Shown in pieces: positions 1 to 8,084 of a stretch of 24,226 nt of DNA; positions within the stretch are counted from its first letter, which is position 1, and each line of letters begins with the position of its first letter. The notes under the pieces were generated by a model, which did not search any database, was not told where the DNA came from, and worked only from the letters and a program-made list of their open reading frames with translations. Both the position numbers and the translations under genes were made by a program. This DNA is from CALJEL01 sp041082235. Lineage in GTDB: Bacteria; Nitrospirota; Thermodesulfovibrionia; Thermodesulfovibrionales; CALJEL01. The stretch is from positions 1-24,226 of the forward strand of contig JBDOIG010000200.1 of the NCBI GenBank assembly GCA_041082235.1, written 5' to 3'.

Positions 1-2
1 CG

Positions 3-584
3 CCTCCTTATAGTTATGATATACGACTTATATATCCAGCAGAGTTTGATAGATTTACACTTGATAAGATGGTAGAGATGAATCAGCAGATTGTTAAGGC
101 TATAGGCATAGAATCCGGCATTACGCATACCGAGATGATTGTTACAAAGGATGGTCCACGATTAATTGAGATTGCAGCAAGGGGTTGCGGCTCAAGAGTT
201 GCGTCGGACCTTATACCAGCGATGACAGGTGTTGATATAACAGAGCTGAAAATACTTCAGTCTCTTGGTATTAATTCTATTAATATTAAAAAAACCCATC
301 AAAAAAGCGGTATACTTGAGTTTATTATCTTACCCGAAGGCAGGGTTGTAGAGATTTCCGGGCTGAATGAGATAAAGAATATAAGGGGTGTTCTGGATAT
401 GGAGTTATTCGTGAGACCTGGAGATATAGTAGGGGTTATTGATTGCGGTAGGAAGAGACCTGGATATTTGCTTGCTATTGGTGATAGCAGGGGCGAGGTT
501 ATTGAGATAGCAGAAGAGGTAAAGAAAAAATTGCATATCAGGATAGAAACCTTAACTTGTACTTCAAACAGTCAGGTATTATGA
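3..584 (+). CDS. ATP-grasp family ligase, C-terminal part (5' end outside window)
   Basis: The frame is open from the first bases of the window, so the gene starts upstream and only about 193 C-terminal residues are seen. The stretch HTEMIVTKDGPRLIEIAARG is the metal- and ATP-binding end of an ATP-grasp fold, where the Glu and following polar residues hold Mg-ATP. A small C-terminal beta-rich segment follows. ATP-grasp enzymes join a carboxylate to an amine or thiol through an acyl phosphate; the substrate cannot be read from this part. The stop overlaps the next gene's start as ATGA, so the two are probably translationally coupled. With a methyltransferase, an aminotransferase and an aldolase downstream, a role in making an amide on an amino sugar or small metabolite is plausible but inferred. 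The family call is firm; the function is open. Confidence 0.8.
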   Translation, partial: PPYSYDIRLIYPAEFDRFTLDKMVEMNQQIVKAIGIESGITHTEMIVTKDGPRLIEIAARGCGSRVASDLIPAMTGVDITELKILQSLGINSINIKKTHQKSGILEFIILPEGRVVEISGLNEIKNIRGVLDMELFVRPGDIVGVIDCGRKRPGYLLAIGDSRGEVIEIAEEVKKKLHIRIETLTCTSNSQVL

Positions 585-1207
585 ATATTAATGATTTCGA
601 ACAGGAAAAGAGAGACATTATTAAAAGATATGCTGTTCGATTTCAAAAATATGGGATAGATGTCAGGACACTTAATTCAGGTAGCATAGAGAAACAATTT
701 ATAAGACATGAAGTGCATGCTTCTATAGGAAAGATTAAGGGTCATGCTGTGCTGGATATAGGCTGCGGTTTTGCTGATTTTTATTCTTATCTAAAAGAGA
801 AGAGCGAATCCCCTTCTCTTTATATTGGTTGGGATATAGTTGAAGCATTTATAGATATAAATAGAGAGAGATTCCCTGAATGCACGTTTGAGTTAAGAGA
901 TGCACTTTCTTTAAAAGATTGCAATTTAGAGGTTGATTATATAATTATGTCTCAGGTTTTTAATAATAAATATAAGACAATTGATAATGGGGATTTAGTA
1001 AAAGAGGTTTTAAAAAATGCGTTTAGTATTGCAAGGAAAGGTGTATCTATTGATATGATGTCAAGTTATGTAGATTACCGGGAAGAAAAACTGTACTATT
1101 TTCAGCCTGAAGAGATGTTTTGCTTTGCTAAAGGACTCACAAGATATGTAGTATTAAGGCATGATTATTTGCCTTTTGAGTTTACCTTGTATTTATATAA
1201 AAAATAA
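581..1207 (+). CDS. SAM-dependent class I methyltransferase
   Basis: Protein of 208 residues. The SAM-binding motif I, VLDIGCGFADF, lies at about residues 57-67. The acidic end of strand 2 follows in YIGWDIVEAF, and the motif IV region is VDYIIMSQVFNN, so the Rossmann-like methyltransferase fold is clear. The ATG at 581 overlaps the upstream stop (ATGA). A TTG eight codons earlier would also keep the frame but would deepen the overlap, so I prefer the ATG. The next gene begins directly after this stop. The acceptor (sugar hydroxyl, amine or carboxylate) cannot be told from sequence. Position inside a five-gene biosynthetic run suggests a tailoring step on the same product. Confidence 0.8.
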   Translation: MNINDFEQEKRDIIKRYAVRFQKYGIDVRTLNSGSIEKQFIRHEVHASIGKIKGHAVLDIGCGFADFYSYLKEKSESPSLYIGWDIVEAFIDINRERFPECTFELRDALSLKDCNLEVDYIIMSQVFNNKYKTIDNGDLVKEVLKNAFSIARKGVSIDMMSSYVDYREEKLYYFQPEEMFCFAKGLTRYVVLRHDYLPFEFTLYLYKK

Positions 1208-2095
1208 ATGTTGATATATTATGTCAATTCAGTTGATGTGGATAATGATAATATAACCTTAAAGAGAGAAAGAACAACTCTTTCATGGGAAGGATTAAAG
1301 AATATAAACATTCTCAAAAAGGTTTTTGCTGAGTTTAATCTCAAGACAACATGGTTTGTTAGAATTGATGAGCAGATTAGAGTCATATATGGTGAATATG
1401 ATTTTTTGCTCAAGCAATATAATGATATATGGGATTTCTTAAAAGAAGACGAAATCGGCTGGCATCCTCATCTATATAGTTATAATACCTCAAGAGGTCA
1501 ATGGGAACCTGATCCAGAGCCTGAAGAACAATTAAAGAAAATATTTGCTTATATTAAGAATAAATATAGCTTTAAGTCAGTTAGAATAGGCGAGGCACAT
1601 CATAGTAATGGTATGATGAATTATTTATCTTCTGTGGGATTCACTGTTGACTCTACCGCAATCCCCGGCAGGTTAACCTGGGGACATACTCCAAATTATC
1701 CATACCATCCTTCTAAACATGATTATAGTATATCCTCTACTATGGGAGAGGATAATCTTTCTATTCTGGAAGTACCCATGACCACTGTTCCTGTAAGGAC
1801 TTCATACGATAAGAAGCCGTTACTGAGATATATCAACCTTTCATTTAAGAAGGATATCTTTAAACAGGCTATAGATGGTTTATACCGTTTGATCAGGGAT
1901 CAATATAGAAAATTTTTTCTTGTAACTATTATACATCCTGATGAGATTTTAATAAGAGATAAAGGTCACGCTCTCTATTCCTTTTCAATAGATGATGTTA
2001 AAAAAAATATTTATTATCTATTCGATAAAGCTGAAAGACAAAATTTTAAAATAATAAACCTCTTGATGAAAGAGATTCCTGATTATTATGAATGA
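1208..2095 (+). CDS. Polysaccharide-deacetylase-like (NodB/CE4-type fold) protein
   Basis: Protein of 295 residues without a signal peptide or membrane segment, so cytoplasmic. The N-terminal NSVDVDND (Asp10, Asp12, Asp14) and the later GWHPHLY (His86, His88) occupy the places of the metal-binding Asp and His-x-x-His motifs of CE4 deacetylases, but the His pair is spaced H-x-H. A late IIHPDEI segment resembles the C-terminal His motif of the family. The variant spacing means that the reaction may differ from simple N-deacetylation. The ATG directly follows the previous stop, and the 3' end overlaps the aminotransferase by 8 bp. A role in modifying a glycan precursor is inferred from the neighbours. 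Confidence 0.65.
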   Translation: MLIYYVNSVDVDNDNITLKRERTTLSWEGLKNINILKKVFAEFNLKTTWFVRIDEQIRVIYGEYDFLLKQYNDIWDFLKEDEIGWHPHLYSYNTSRGQWEPDPEPEEQLKKIFAYIKNKYSFKSVRIGEAHHSNGMMNYLSSVGFTVDSTAIPGRLTWGHTPNYPYHPSKHDYSISSTMGEDNLSILEVPMTTVPVRTSYDKKPLLRYINLSFKKDIFKQAIDGLYRLIRDQYRKFFLVTIIHPDEILIRDKGHALYSFSIDDVKKNIYYLFDKAERQNFKIINLLMKEIPDYYE

Positions 2096-3203
2096 GATTG
2101 AAAGATTTTTAGCTGAGAGTTTTGATAGACAATACTGTATATTTACAAGCAGGGGTGCTGCTGCAATTTATCTTGCACTTCTTGCTGTAAAAAGACTGAT
2201 TGGCTCTGGAGAGGTGATATTACCTTCTATTAGTTGCACAACACCAGCCATATCTACTTATCTTGCGGGATTTACCCCTGTTTTTTCTGATGTAAATAGA
2301 AACGATGCCTGTCTTCAATTGTCATCAGTTTTAAAAAAGGCAGGCCCGGATACCAAGGCTATTATACCGATACATATATATGGACATTCAGTGAATATAG
2401 AAGATATGAATAAAATTATAGAGGTAGCAAATAATAAAGGGATTTTTGTTATTGAAGATGCTGCACAGGCTATGGGTGCATATTATAGAAATGGAAAAAA
2501 AGTGGGAAGCCTTGGCCATTTTTCTATATTAAGTTTTGGCAAATCAAAGATTATTGATGCTGGATATGGAGGGGCCCTGCTATGTGATAATAAGGATATT
2601 TATCAGTTAATAAGGCTGGAGGCTAATAAATTAAAAAGTTTTAAAACTTCACTTTTATGCGGATTAGGAGAGAGTTTTAGAAATATATATCAGGGGATTG
2701 TTCAGTTGAAAAGGTTTCAAAATGACTTCAGTCCGGATCAATTTTTTAAAAGGTTAATTGATAGATATTCAAAGATATATTTAAACAAAGTTGAACCCAG
2801 CAAAATTAATTACGAATTTATTAAAAAAGAAATTTTTAAACTGCCTCACATTACTGAACAGAGAAGAAAAAAGGCATTCCTTTACAGAAAATTTTTAGTT
2901 CATCCTGAAATCCAGCATTTTAAAATTAAAGAAACTGATACAATATGGAGATATAGTATATTGATATCTAATCCATCTAATCTTTATGATATTACAAATG
3001 GACTTAGAAAGGCTGGTTTCCATGCCTCTAACCTTTACTGGAATGTAGATGACTTTTTTTATGGCAGTGATGACCTTGTAAATGCTAAATATATTTCTAA
3101 GAGAATCCTGAATCTATGGGTTGATGAATCTGTTGATGAAAGTTATATAAAAGAGAGTTCAAAAATAATATTGAAGATATTAAATAGAGGTAAAGATGGG
3201 TGA
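2088..3203 (+). CDS. DegT/DnrJ/EryC1/StrS family PLP aminotransferase
   Basis: Protein of 371 residues, the usual length. The family pattern is visible in order: FTSRGAAAIYLAL near the N-terminus, GEVILPSISCTTPA, the PLP-holding VIEDAAQAMGA, and SFGKSKIIDAGYGGAL, where Lys154 aligns with the Schiff-base lysine of the SFxxxK...GEGG motif. The usual Glu of GEGG is Tyr here. These enzymes make amino sugars from nucleotide-linked ketosugars, or aminate related cyclic ketones, so this is the best clue that the cluster makes an amino-sugar-like unit. The C-terminal half is more divergent and Lys/Phe-rich. The gene overlaps both neighbours by 8 bp, so coupled translation is likely. Confidence 0.85.
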   Translation: MNEIERFLAESFDRQYCIFTSRGAAAIYLALLAVKRLIGSGEVILPSISCTTPAISTYLAGFTPVFSDVNRNDACLQLSSVLKKAGPDTKAIIPIHIYGHSVNIEDMNKIIEVANNKGIFVIEDAAQAMGAYYRNGKKVGSLGHFSILSFGKSKIIDAGYGGALLCDNKDIYQLIRLEANKLKSFKTSLLCGLGESFRNIYQGIVQLKRFQNDFSPDQFFKRLIDRYSKIYLNKVEPSKINYEFIKKEIFKLPHITEQRRKKAFLYRKFLVHPEIQHFKIKETDTIWRYSILISNPSNLYDITNGLRKAGFHASNLYWNVDDFFYGSDDLVNAKYISKRILNLWVDESVDESYIKESSKIILKILNRGKDG

Positions 3204-5238
3204 TGTTAAAGTCCTTGATGTTACAATTCGTGATGGAAGTTATGTCAATAACTTCCAGTTCACTATTGATGATGTCAGAAATATAATCAGTGGTCTTGAA
3301 GAGGCGGGTATTGAACTGATAGAAGTGGGGCACGGTGTAGGCCTCGGTGCATCAGAGGCAGGTTATGGGCTTGCTGCTGCAACGGATGAAGAATACCTGA
3401 GGATAGCTTCAGAAACAGCAAGAAAGGCAAAACTCGCTACTATGATTCTACCAGGTATCGGGGATATAAGGCTTATAGAACTTGCTGCTAAATATGGGAT
3501 TTATCTTTTAAGGATTGCCCCAAATGTTACAGAAGCAGAAAAGGCTAAACCCTATGTGGAGGAAGCCCGCAGGCTTGGACTGAAGACATCCGTGAATCTT
3601 CTTAAGACATACCTTGTATCCACCCAAGAGATGGTTGATATCGCTAAGAGGGTGGAAGATTTTGGAGCAGATATTATTTATCTTGTGGATTCAGCAGGTG
3701 GTATGACCCCGGATGAGACAACTGAAAGAGTGAATGCCCTGATTAAGGCATTGAAAATCCCTGTTGGTTTTCATGGCCACAATAATATTTCTTTGGCTCA
3801 GGCGAACGCAGTTTCTGCAGTAAGGTCAGGTGCTACATATATAGATACATCCTTATGTGGAATGGGCAGGAGTGGTGGTAATGTCCAGACGGAAGTCTTT
3901 GCTGGTTTTCTTATAAAAGAAGGTTATCCTATTAAATTAAATCTTATAAAACTTCTTGAGGTTGCCGAGAAGTATGTTAAACCTTTAATGCCTTACCAGC
4001 AGGGTATTGACCAGAAAGATTTTTTATATGGTTATGCACAGCTTCATTCAAGCTTTGAAAAACTTATCCTGAAATTTTCAAAACTTTACGACATTGACCC
4101 TTATACCCTTATTCTTGTTCTTGGTGAAAGTAAACTTGTGACCCCTGTAGAGGATAAAGTCCATGAGGTTATAAAAGACTATATTAAGAATAATAAAAGT
4201 TCATACTATGGATTTATATTTAAGACAGAGGCAGCTAATATAGCTCAAGGGCAGGTATTTGAGATTATCCGAAGGGCAGGGCGCACAAAAAAGACGGCTT
4301 TCATAATTACGAGTTTTCCAATAATCCCGGGTGGTGGACAGAGCTTTAAATTTTCTCCAATCAGAGAGTCTTCTACAGTAGTATATGGAAATGTACAGGT
4401 GGCAAATATTAATGTAGCTGAAGATATTGCAAAGGCAGTGGATGGGCTGATAGATGCAGTTATTGTTGATAGTGAAATTAAAATTGATGCACTTAAAGAT
4501 CTTGTTATTACTATTTATGGAGTTTGCAAAAAAAGTAAGGTTTTCACATATAAAGATATAGATGTATGGGCAGAGTCAGTAGAATCACTTGTATCTGCTC
4601 TTTTGCCTTCCCTATATGACAAAAGGGTTTTTCTTGTAGGTAATGGAGCTCTACTTTATAAGCTTTCTGTCAGATTTTCAGAACAGGGAGCTTTTGTATA
4701 TGTAAATATAAACGATAAAGAAAAAATCAAGGCACTGAATTTATTATCAATATCTAAGAGGAAAGAAATAGAGTTTTGTCCTGATATACATAATGAATGT
4801 GATAGAATTGATCTGCTGATTGGATGTGATATTAATTCATCCTGTATAGATGAGAGATTGATGAAATCTATAAGAACAGACACAATAGTTATAGATGCTG
4901 GTCGGGGCACCGTTTCTTCTGAAGCCCTTGCTATTGCAAAAAAAAGAGAGATAAACATATACGGGTTTGATATGAGATTGGGTTTTGCCGGGTTGATGAC
5001 AAGGCTTCTTGAGGCGGATGAATTTTTAAATAAGGTTCGTGGAGAGAAGGTAGTTGATGGAATCAAGATTGTAGCGGGCGGTATTATAGGGGAACGGGGT
5101 GATATTGTAGTGGATAGTATTTCTAATCCAACAGCTATTATTGGTGTTGCTGATGGTACCGGTAAGATATTACATAATGATTCTGAATTTACAGATAGAA
5201 TAAAAAAGATCAAAGGGTTACTTTTTAAATATAGATAG
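3196..5238 (+). CDS. DmpG/HMG-CoA-lyase-like aldolase fused to a Rossmann-like C-terminal domain
   Basis: Protein of 680 residues. Residues 1 to about 330 are a TIM-barrel aldolase of the 4-hydroxy-2-oxovalerate aldolase/HMGL group. The metal-site motif DVTIRDG is at residues 8-14 and HGHNN at 193-197, followed by DTSLCGMGRSGGN. In DmpG and BphI a catalytic His lies four residues after the Arg of RDG; here that place is Tyr16, inside DGSYVNN, a pattern I associate with aldolases of surface-glycan loci. Residues from about 470 to 600 look like a nucleotide-binding fold: FLVGNGALLYKL, then DLLIGCDI and TIVIDAGRG, as in alanine-dehydrogenase-like proteins. The segment between is unrecognised. 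Known aldolases of this group are about 340 residues, so this is double length. It may carry out C-C bond chemistry plus a reduction or oxidation; that is inference. Confidence 0.75.
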   Translation: MGDVKVLDVTIRDGSYVNNFQFTIDDVRNIISGLEEAGIELIEVGHGVGLGASEAGYGLAAATDEEYLRIASETARKAKLATMILPGIGDIRLIELAAKYGIYLLRIAPNVTEAEKAKPYVEEARRLGLKTSVNLLKTYLVSTQEMVDIAKRVEDFGADIIYLVDSAGGMTPDETTERVNALIKALKIPVGFHGHNNISLAQANAVSAVRSGATYIDTSLCGMGRSGGNVQTEVFAGFLIKEGYPIKLNLIKLLEVAEKYVKPLMPYQQGIDQKDFLYGYAQLHSSFEKLILKFSKLYDIDPYTLILVLGESKLVTPVEDKVHEVIKDYIKNNKSSYYGFIFKTEAANIAQGQVFEIIRRAGRTKKTAFIITSFPIIPGGGQSFKFSPIRESSTVVYGNVQVANINVAEDIAKAVDGLIDAVIVDSEIKIDALKDLVITIYGVCKKSKVFTYKDIDVWAESVESLVSALLPSLYDKRVFLVGNGALLYKLSVRFSEQGAFVYVNINDKEKIKALNLLSISKRKEIEFCPDIHNECDRIDLLIGCDINSSCIDERLMKSIRTDTIVIDAGRGTVSSEALAIAKKREINIYGFDMRLGFAGLMTRLLEADEFLNKVRGEKVVDGIKIVAGGIIGERGDIVVDSISNPTAIIGVADGTGKILHNDSEFTDRIKKIKGLLFKYR

Positions 5239-5256
5239 CGTATATCTACGCTGTCT
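5233..5256. terminator. Candidate bidirectional hairpin between convergent genes
   Basis: AGATAGCGTA (5233-5242), a four-base loop, and TACGCTGTCT (5247-5256) form a 10-bp stem with one G-T pair. It begins inside the last codons of the aldolase gene and lies about 30 bp from the end of the convergent rluA-type gene. Neither side has a strong T run, so intrinsic termination is uncertain. Position favours a shared terminator or an mRNA 3'-end stabiliser. Confidence 0.4.
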
Positions 5257-5288
5257 AAATAAATTTGTGCTGGTACAAAAAGATATTA

Positions 5289-6143
5289 TTATTTCTCTAT
5301 AGAATTTTTTTTCCATTCAGGTACCTTACTGGTGAATCTCATAATCTTCCCTGTTACAGGGTGTCTGAAAGATAGGCTTGAGGCATGAAGGCATAGTCTC
5401 TTAAAAGGATTTGTTTTTGCATTGTATTTTTTGTCACCTGCCACTGGATGGCCAATGCCCGAGAGGTGAACCCTTATCTGGTTTTTCCTTCCGGTAAGGA
5501 GTTTTATCTCAAGAAGGGAGTAGTCCTTTTCTTCCTTTAAGACCCTGTACGCTGTGGTAGCATATTTTGCATCAATCTTGCTTCTTGAAGGGTGGACAAG
5601 AAAGGTCTCTGTCTCTTTGAGATATCCTGTAATGATGCCTTCTTTTTCCTTCAGCCTTCCTTCTACAAGGGCAACATAGGTCTTTTCTGCCTCCTGCCAG
5701 TTTGATTGAAGTCTTCTTTTTGCCTCTTCTGTCTTTGCAAATACCATAAGTCCTGAGGTATCCCTGTCCAGTCTGTGGACTATAAAGACCCTTTCACCTT
5801 TCTGTTTGAGATATTCATTGAGTATGTAATAGGCGGTTCTTTGCTTTTCCGCCTCGGTGGCAATGCTTAAGAGTCCAGGAGGTTTGTCAATTACAATAAT
5901 ATGGTCATCCTCATAAAGGAGCTTTATTCTGAATCTCTGAAGGATCTCTTTTGATATTTCCTTTTTAATCTCAATGGATAATCTGTCTCCCGGCATCAGG
6001 GGATGGTCATATCTTTTTACAACCTTTCCATTTACATATATAGAACCATATTTAAGGAGTTGCCTTATCCTGTTTCTCTTAAAACCCTGACTCAGGAGAA
6101 ATTCCTGAAGGTAAGAGGTTTTTTTAACTGTAAAGACTTGCAT
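5289..6143 (-). CDS. RluA family pseudouridine synthase
   Basis: Protein of 284 residues. An S4 RNA-binding domain spans about residues 10-60 (RIRQLLKYGSIYVNG, then MPGDRL). The synthase domain follows, with HRLDRDTSGLMVF, in which Asp126 is the family's catalytic Asp. The later GRKNQIRVHL and HPVAGDKKY motifs are also present. It isomerises a uridine to pseudouridine in rRNA or tRNA; the exact site (RluC/RluD type or other) cannot be assigned. I start at the ATG at 6143; a TTG two codons earlier is possible, and no strong Shine-Dalgarno sequence is seen. It is divergent from the Uma2 gene and convergent with the aldolase gene, so it is a single-gene unit. Confidence 0.9.
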   Translation of the reverse strand: MQVFTVKKTSYLQEFLLSQGFKRNRIRQLLKYGSIYVNGKVVKRYDHPLMPGDRLSIEIKKEISKEILQRFRIKLLYEDDHIIVIDKPPGLLSIATEAEKQRTAYYILNEYLKQKGERVFIVHRLDRDTSGLMVFAKTEEAKRRLQSNWQEAEKTYVALVEGRLKEKEGIITGYLKETETFLVHPSRSKIDAKYATTAYRVLKEEKDYSLLEIKLLTGRKNQIRVHLSGIGHPVAGDKKYNAKTNPFKRLCLHASSLSFRHPVTGKIMRFTSKVPEWKKNSIEK

Positions 6144-6149
6144 TATCAA

Positions 6150-6176
6150 TTGAATTTAGTTTACCTAAAAATTCAA
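6150..6176. promoter_or_regulatory. 8-bp inverted repeat in the rluA/uma2 divergent region
   Basis: TTGAATTT at 6150-6157 is matched by AAATTCAA at 6169-6176. It sits just upstream of the pseudouridine synthase start and abuts a second palindrome. It is AT-rich, so chance is possible. An operator for a divergent regulator is one reading. Confidence 0.3.
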
Positions 6177-6202
6177 TAGATTTGCAAAATCGAAAATCTA
6201 TT
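6175..6202. promoter_or_regulatory. 9-bp inverted repeat overlapping the uma2 promoter
   Basis: AATAGATTT at 6175-6183 and AAATCTATT at 6194-6202 are exact inverted copies with a 10-base spacer. They cover the -35 box and most of the spacer of the promoter described next, a position typical of a repressor operator. No regulator gene is adjacent. Confidence 0.4.
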
Positions 6203-6210
6203 AATATAAT
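6182..6210 (+). promoter_or_regulatory. Sigma-70-type promoter of the Uma2 gene (probably leaderless mRNA)
   Basis: TTGCAA at 6182-6187, a 17-bp spacer, then a perfect TATAAT at 6205-6210. The expected transcription start, about 6-8 bp downstream, falls on or beside the ATG at 6217. No Shine-Dalgarno sequence lies before that ATG, which agrees with a leaderless transcript. Confidence 0.6.
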
Positions 6211-6216
6211 ATAAGT

Positions 6217-6777
6217 ATGCCTCAAGTTATAGAAATTGAGAAGAAAAAGGTTTATACCCTGGAAGACTACCTTATGCTTCCAGAGGGAGCTCCCTATCAG
6301 TTAATAAAAGGAGAACTGGTTATATCACCCTCACCGTCCACAATACATCAGGAGATCTTAAAGATTTTAGGTGTAAAACTTGTAAACTTTGCAGAAGGTA
6401 GAGGTATGGGTAAGGTTTATTTTGCACCGATTGATGTATACTTTTCTGATAAGGATGTTTATCAGCCAGACATAATATTTATCTCAAAGGATAGAGTGAA
6501 TATTATAGATGAAAGAAAGATTGAGGGTGCTCCTGATTTAATTATAGAAATTCTCTCTCCTGCCACAGCCTATTATGACCTGAGAATAAAAAAGGAGACC
6601 TATGAGAAAGCAGGTGTAAAGGAATACTGGATTGTTGATCCAATGGAAAAGATAATAGAGGTTTACCAAAACACCGAAGAGGGTTTTAAGCCTCTATGTG
6701 TGGTGAGGACCAAAGGTGAGGTCAGTTCTGGCATAATAGAAGGATTTAGGCTTTCTCTGAGGGAACTTTTTGAATAA
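6217..6777 (+). CDS. Uma2 family (DUF820) restriction-endonuclease-like protein
   Basis: Protein of 186 residues, typical for the family. It opens with the characteristic YTLEDYLMLPEG and LIKGELVISPSPS. The PD-(D/E)xK-like core follows: QPDIIFI (Asp85), LIIEILSPAT (Glu111), then DLRIKKETYEKAGVKEYWIVDP with Lys125/Lys126 and the conserved EYW. Family members are predicted nucleases that are often found in many copies in cyanobacteria and other bacteria; the biological role is unclear. The gene is alone on this strand between rluA-type and der genes and ends 2 bp from the end of der. I keep the first ATG because later ATGs would remove the conserved EDYL segment, although this leaves almost no leader. 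Confidence 0.85.
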   Translation: MPQVIEIEKKKVYTLEDYLMLPEGAPYQLIKGELVISPSPSTIHQEILKILGVKLVNFAEGRGMGKVYFAPIDVYFSDKDVYQPDIIFISKDRVNIIDERKIEGAPDLIIEILSPATAYYDLRIKKETYEKAGVKEYWIVDPMEKIIEVYQNTEEGFKPLCVVRTKGEVSSGIIEGFRLSLRELFE

Positions 6778-6779
6778 CC

Positions 6780-8084
6780 TTATTTGCTCTCCTTTATGTA
6801 AATCCTTACAGGACTTCCCCTAAAGCCAAATCTCTCTCTGAGAAGATTCTCTATATATTTTTTATGATGCTCCTTGATTGCCTGCGGAAAATTCACAAAA
6901 AGGACAAAGCCGGGTGGTTCTGTCTCTGCCTGCGTGAGGTAGTATATCTTTATTTCCCTGCCACGATATGCTGGTATCATGAGCTCTTCCTTTATCTTTT
7001 TGAGTATCCTGTTTAATTCTCCGGTGGGTATCCTCTTTTTTCTTTCAGAGAGTATCTCATCAATAAGGGGGAATAATTTTGTTACCCTTTTTTTCTCAAG
7101 CCCTGAGATTGTAAGTACAGGTGCATAGCTCAGATGGGGTAACTTTATCTGAAATTCAGAGAGGAGATATTTCAGTCTCCTGTCAGGTTCTTCAACCTTA
7201 TCCCATTTGTTAAAGCACACAATTGCAGATTTATTGTTTTCTCTTATCAGGGCTGCTATCTTCTGGTCCTGATCAGTGATACCTTCCACTGCATCTATCA
7301 GGAGTATCACCACATCAGCCCTCTCTATGCTCTTCATCGCCCTTGTAATAGAATAGTATTCAATATTATCCTCAATCCGTGCCTTTCTCCTTATGCCAGC
7401 AGTATCAATGAGCACATATTGCTTACCATAATATTTACAGATGGAATCCACAGAATCCCTTGTTGTTCCTGGCTCATGACTCACAATCATCCTATCCTTT
7501 CCAAGGAGGGTATTTACAAGGGTTGATTTTCCTGTGTTCGGCCTGCCCACTATGGCGATCTTTGGAAGGTTCAGGGTTTCCTTTTCCTCTTTATGGGGTA
7601 TAAGTGAGAGGACCTTTTCCATAAGTTCTTCTATTCCATAGCCTGTCTGGGCTGAGAGAGGCATGGGTTCATCACCCAGTTTGTAGAATTCGTATATTAA
7701 ATCCATTTTTGATGGTATATCTATCTTGTTTACTGCAAATATCACTTTTTTGTTTTTTTCTTTAAATAGTTTCATGAGCTCCATGTCCTCTGGAGTTACA
7801 CCAATCTTTGCATCCAGGAGATGGATCACCACATCTGCCTCATCAATTGCATAGAGTGCCTGTTTCCTCACCTGTGTCATTATGGTGTCTTCCATATCTG
7901 TGAATCCACCTGTATCAACAAGGAGCAATCTCTTTCCCTCCCATTCTGCCTCTGCTTCTATCCTGTCACGGGTTACCCCTGGTGTCTTTTCTGTTATTGC
8001 CTTCTTCTGCCTGATGAGGCGATTAAACAGGGTGGATTTACCGGCATTCGGTCTTCCAACTATGGCAATAAGAGGTTTTTTCAT
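6780..8084 (-). CDS. der: Ribosome biogenesis GTPase Der (EngA)
   Basis: Protein of 434 residues with two tandem GTPase domains, the hallmark of Der. Domain 1 has GRPNAGKS (10-17), DTGG (57-60) and NKID (119-122). Domain 2 has GRPNTGKS (180-187), DTAG (227-230) and NKWD (292-295). The C-terminal KH-like domain occupies about 350-434. Der binds the 50S subunit precursor and is needed for late large-subunit assembly. It is the last gene of the gsp run: its ATG overlaps the gspN stop by 4 bp, so a housekeeping gene is translationally coupled to secretion genes here. Identification is firm. Confidence 0.97.
   Translation of the reverse strand: MKKPLIAIVGRPNAGKSTLFNRLIRQKKAITEKTPGVTRDRIEAEAEWEGKRLLLVDTGGFTDMEDTIMTQVRKQALYAIDEADVVIHLLDAKIGVTPEDMELMKLFKEKNKKVIFAVNKIDIPSKMDLIYEFYKLGDEPMPLSAQTGYGIEELMEKVLSLIPHKEEKETLNLPKIAIVGRPNTGKSTLVNTLLGKDRMIVSHEPGTTRDSVDSICKYYGKQYVLIDTAGIRRKARIEDNIEYYSITRAMKSIERADVVILLIDAVEGITDQDQKIAALIRENNKSAIVCFNKWDKVEEPDRRLKYLLSEFQIKLPHLSYAPVLTISGLEKKRVTKLFPLIDEILSERKKRIPTGELNRILKKIKEELMIPAYRGREIKIYYLTQAETEPPGFVLFVNFPQAIKEHHKKYIENLLRERFGFRGSPVRIYIKESK

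Noticed and set aside
4656..5213. 185-codon open frame on the minus strand
   Set aside because: It lies wholly within the aldolase fusion gene on the other strand and has a low-complexity Ser/Ile-rich translation with no family pattern.
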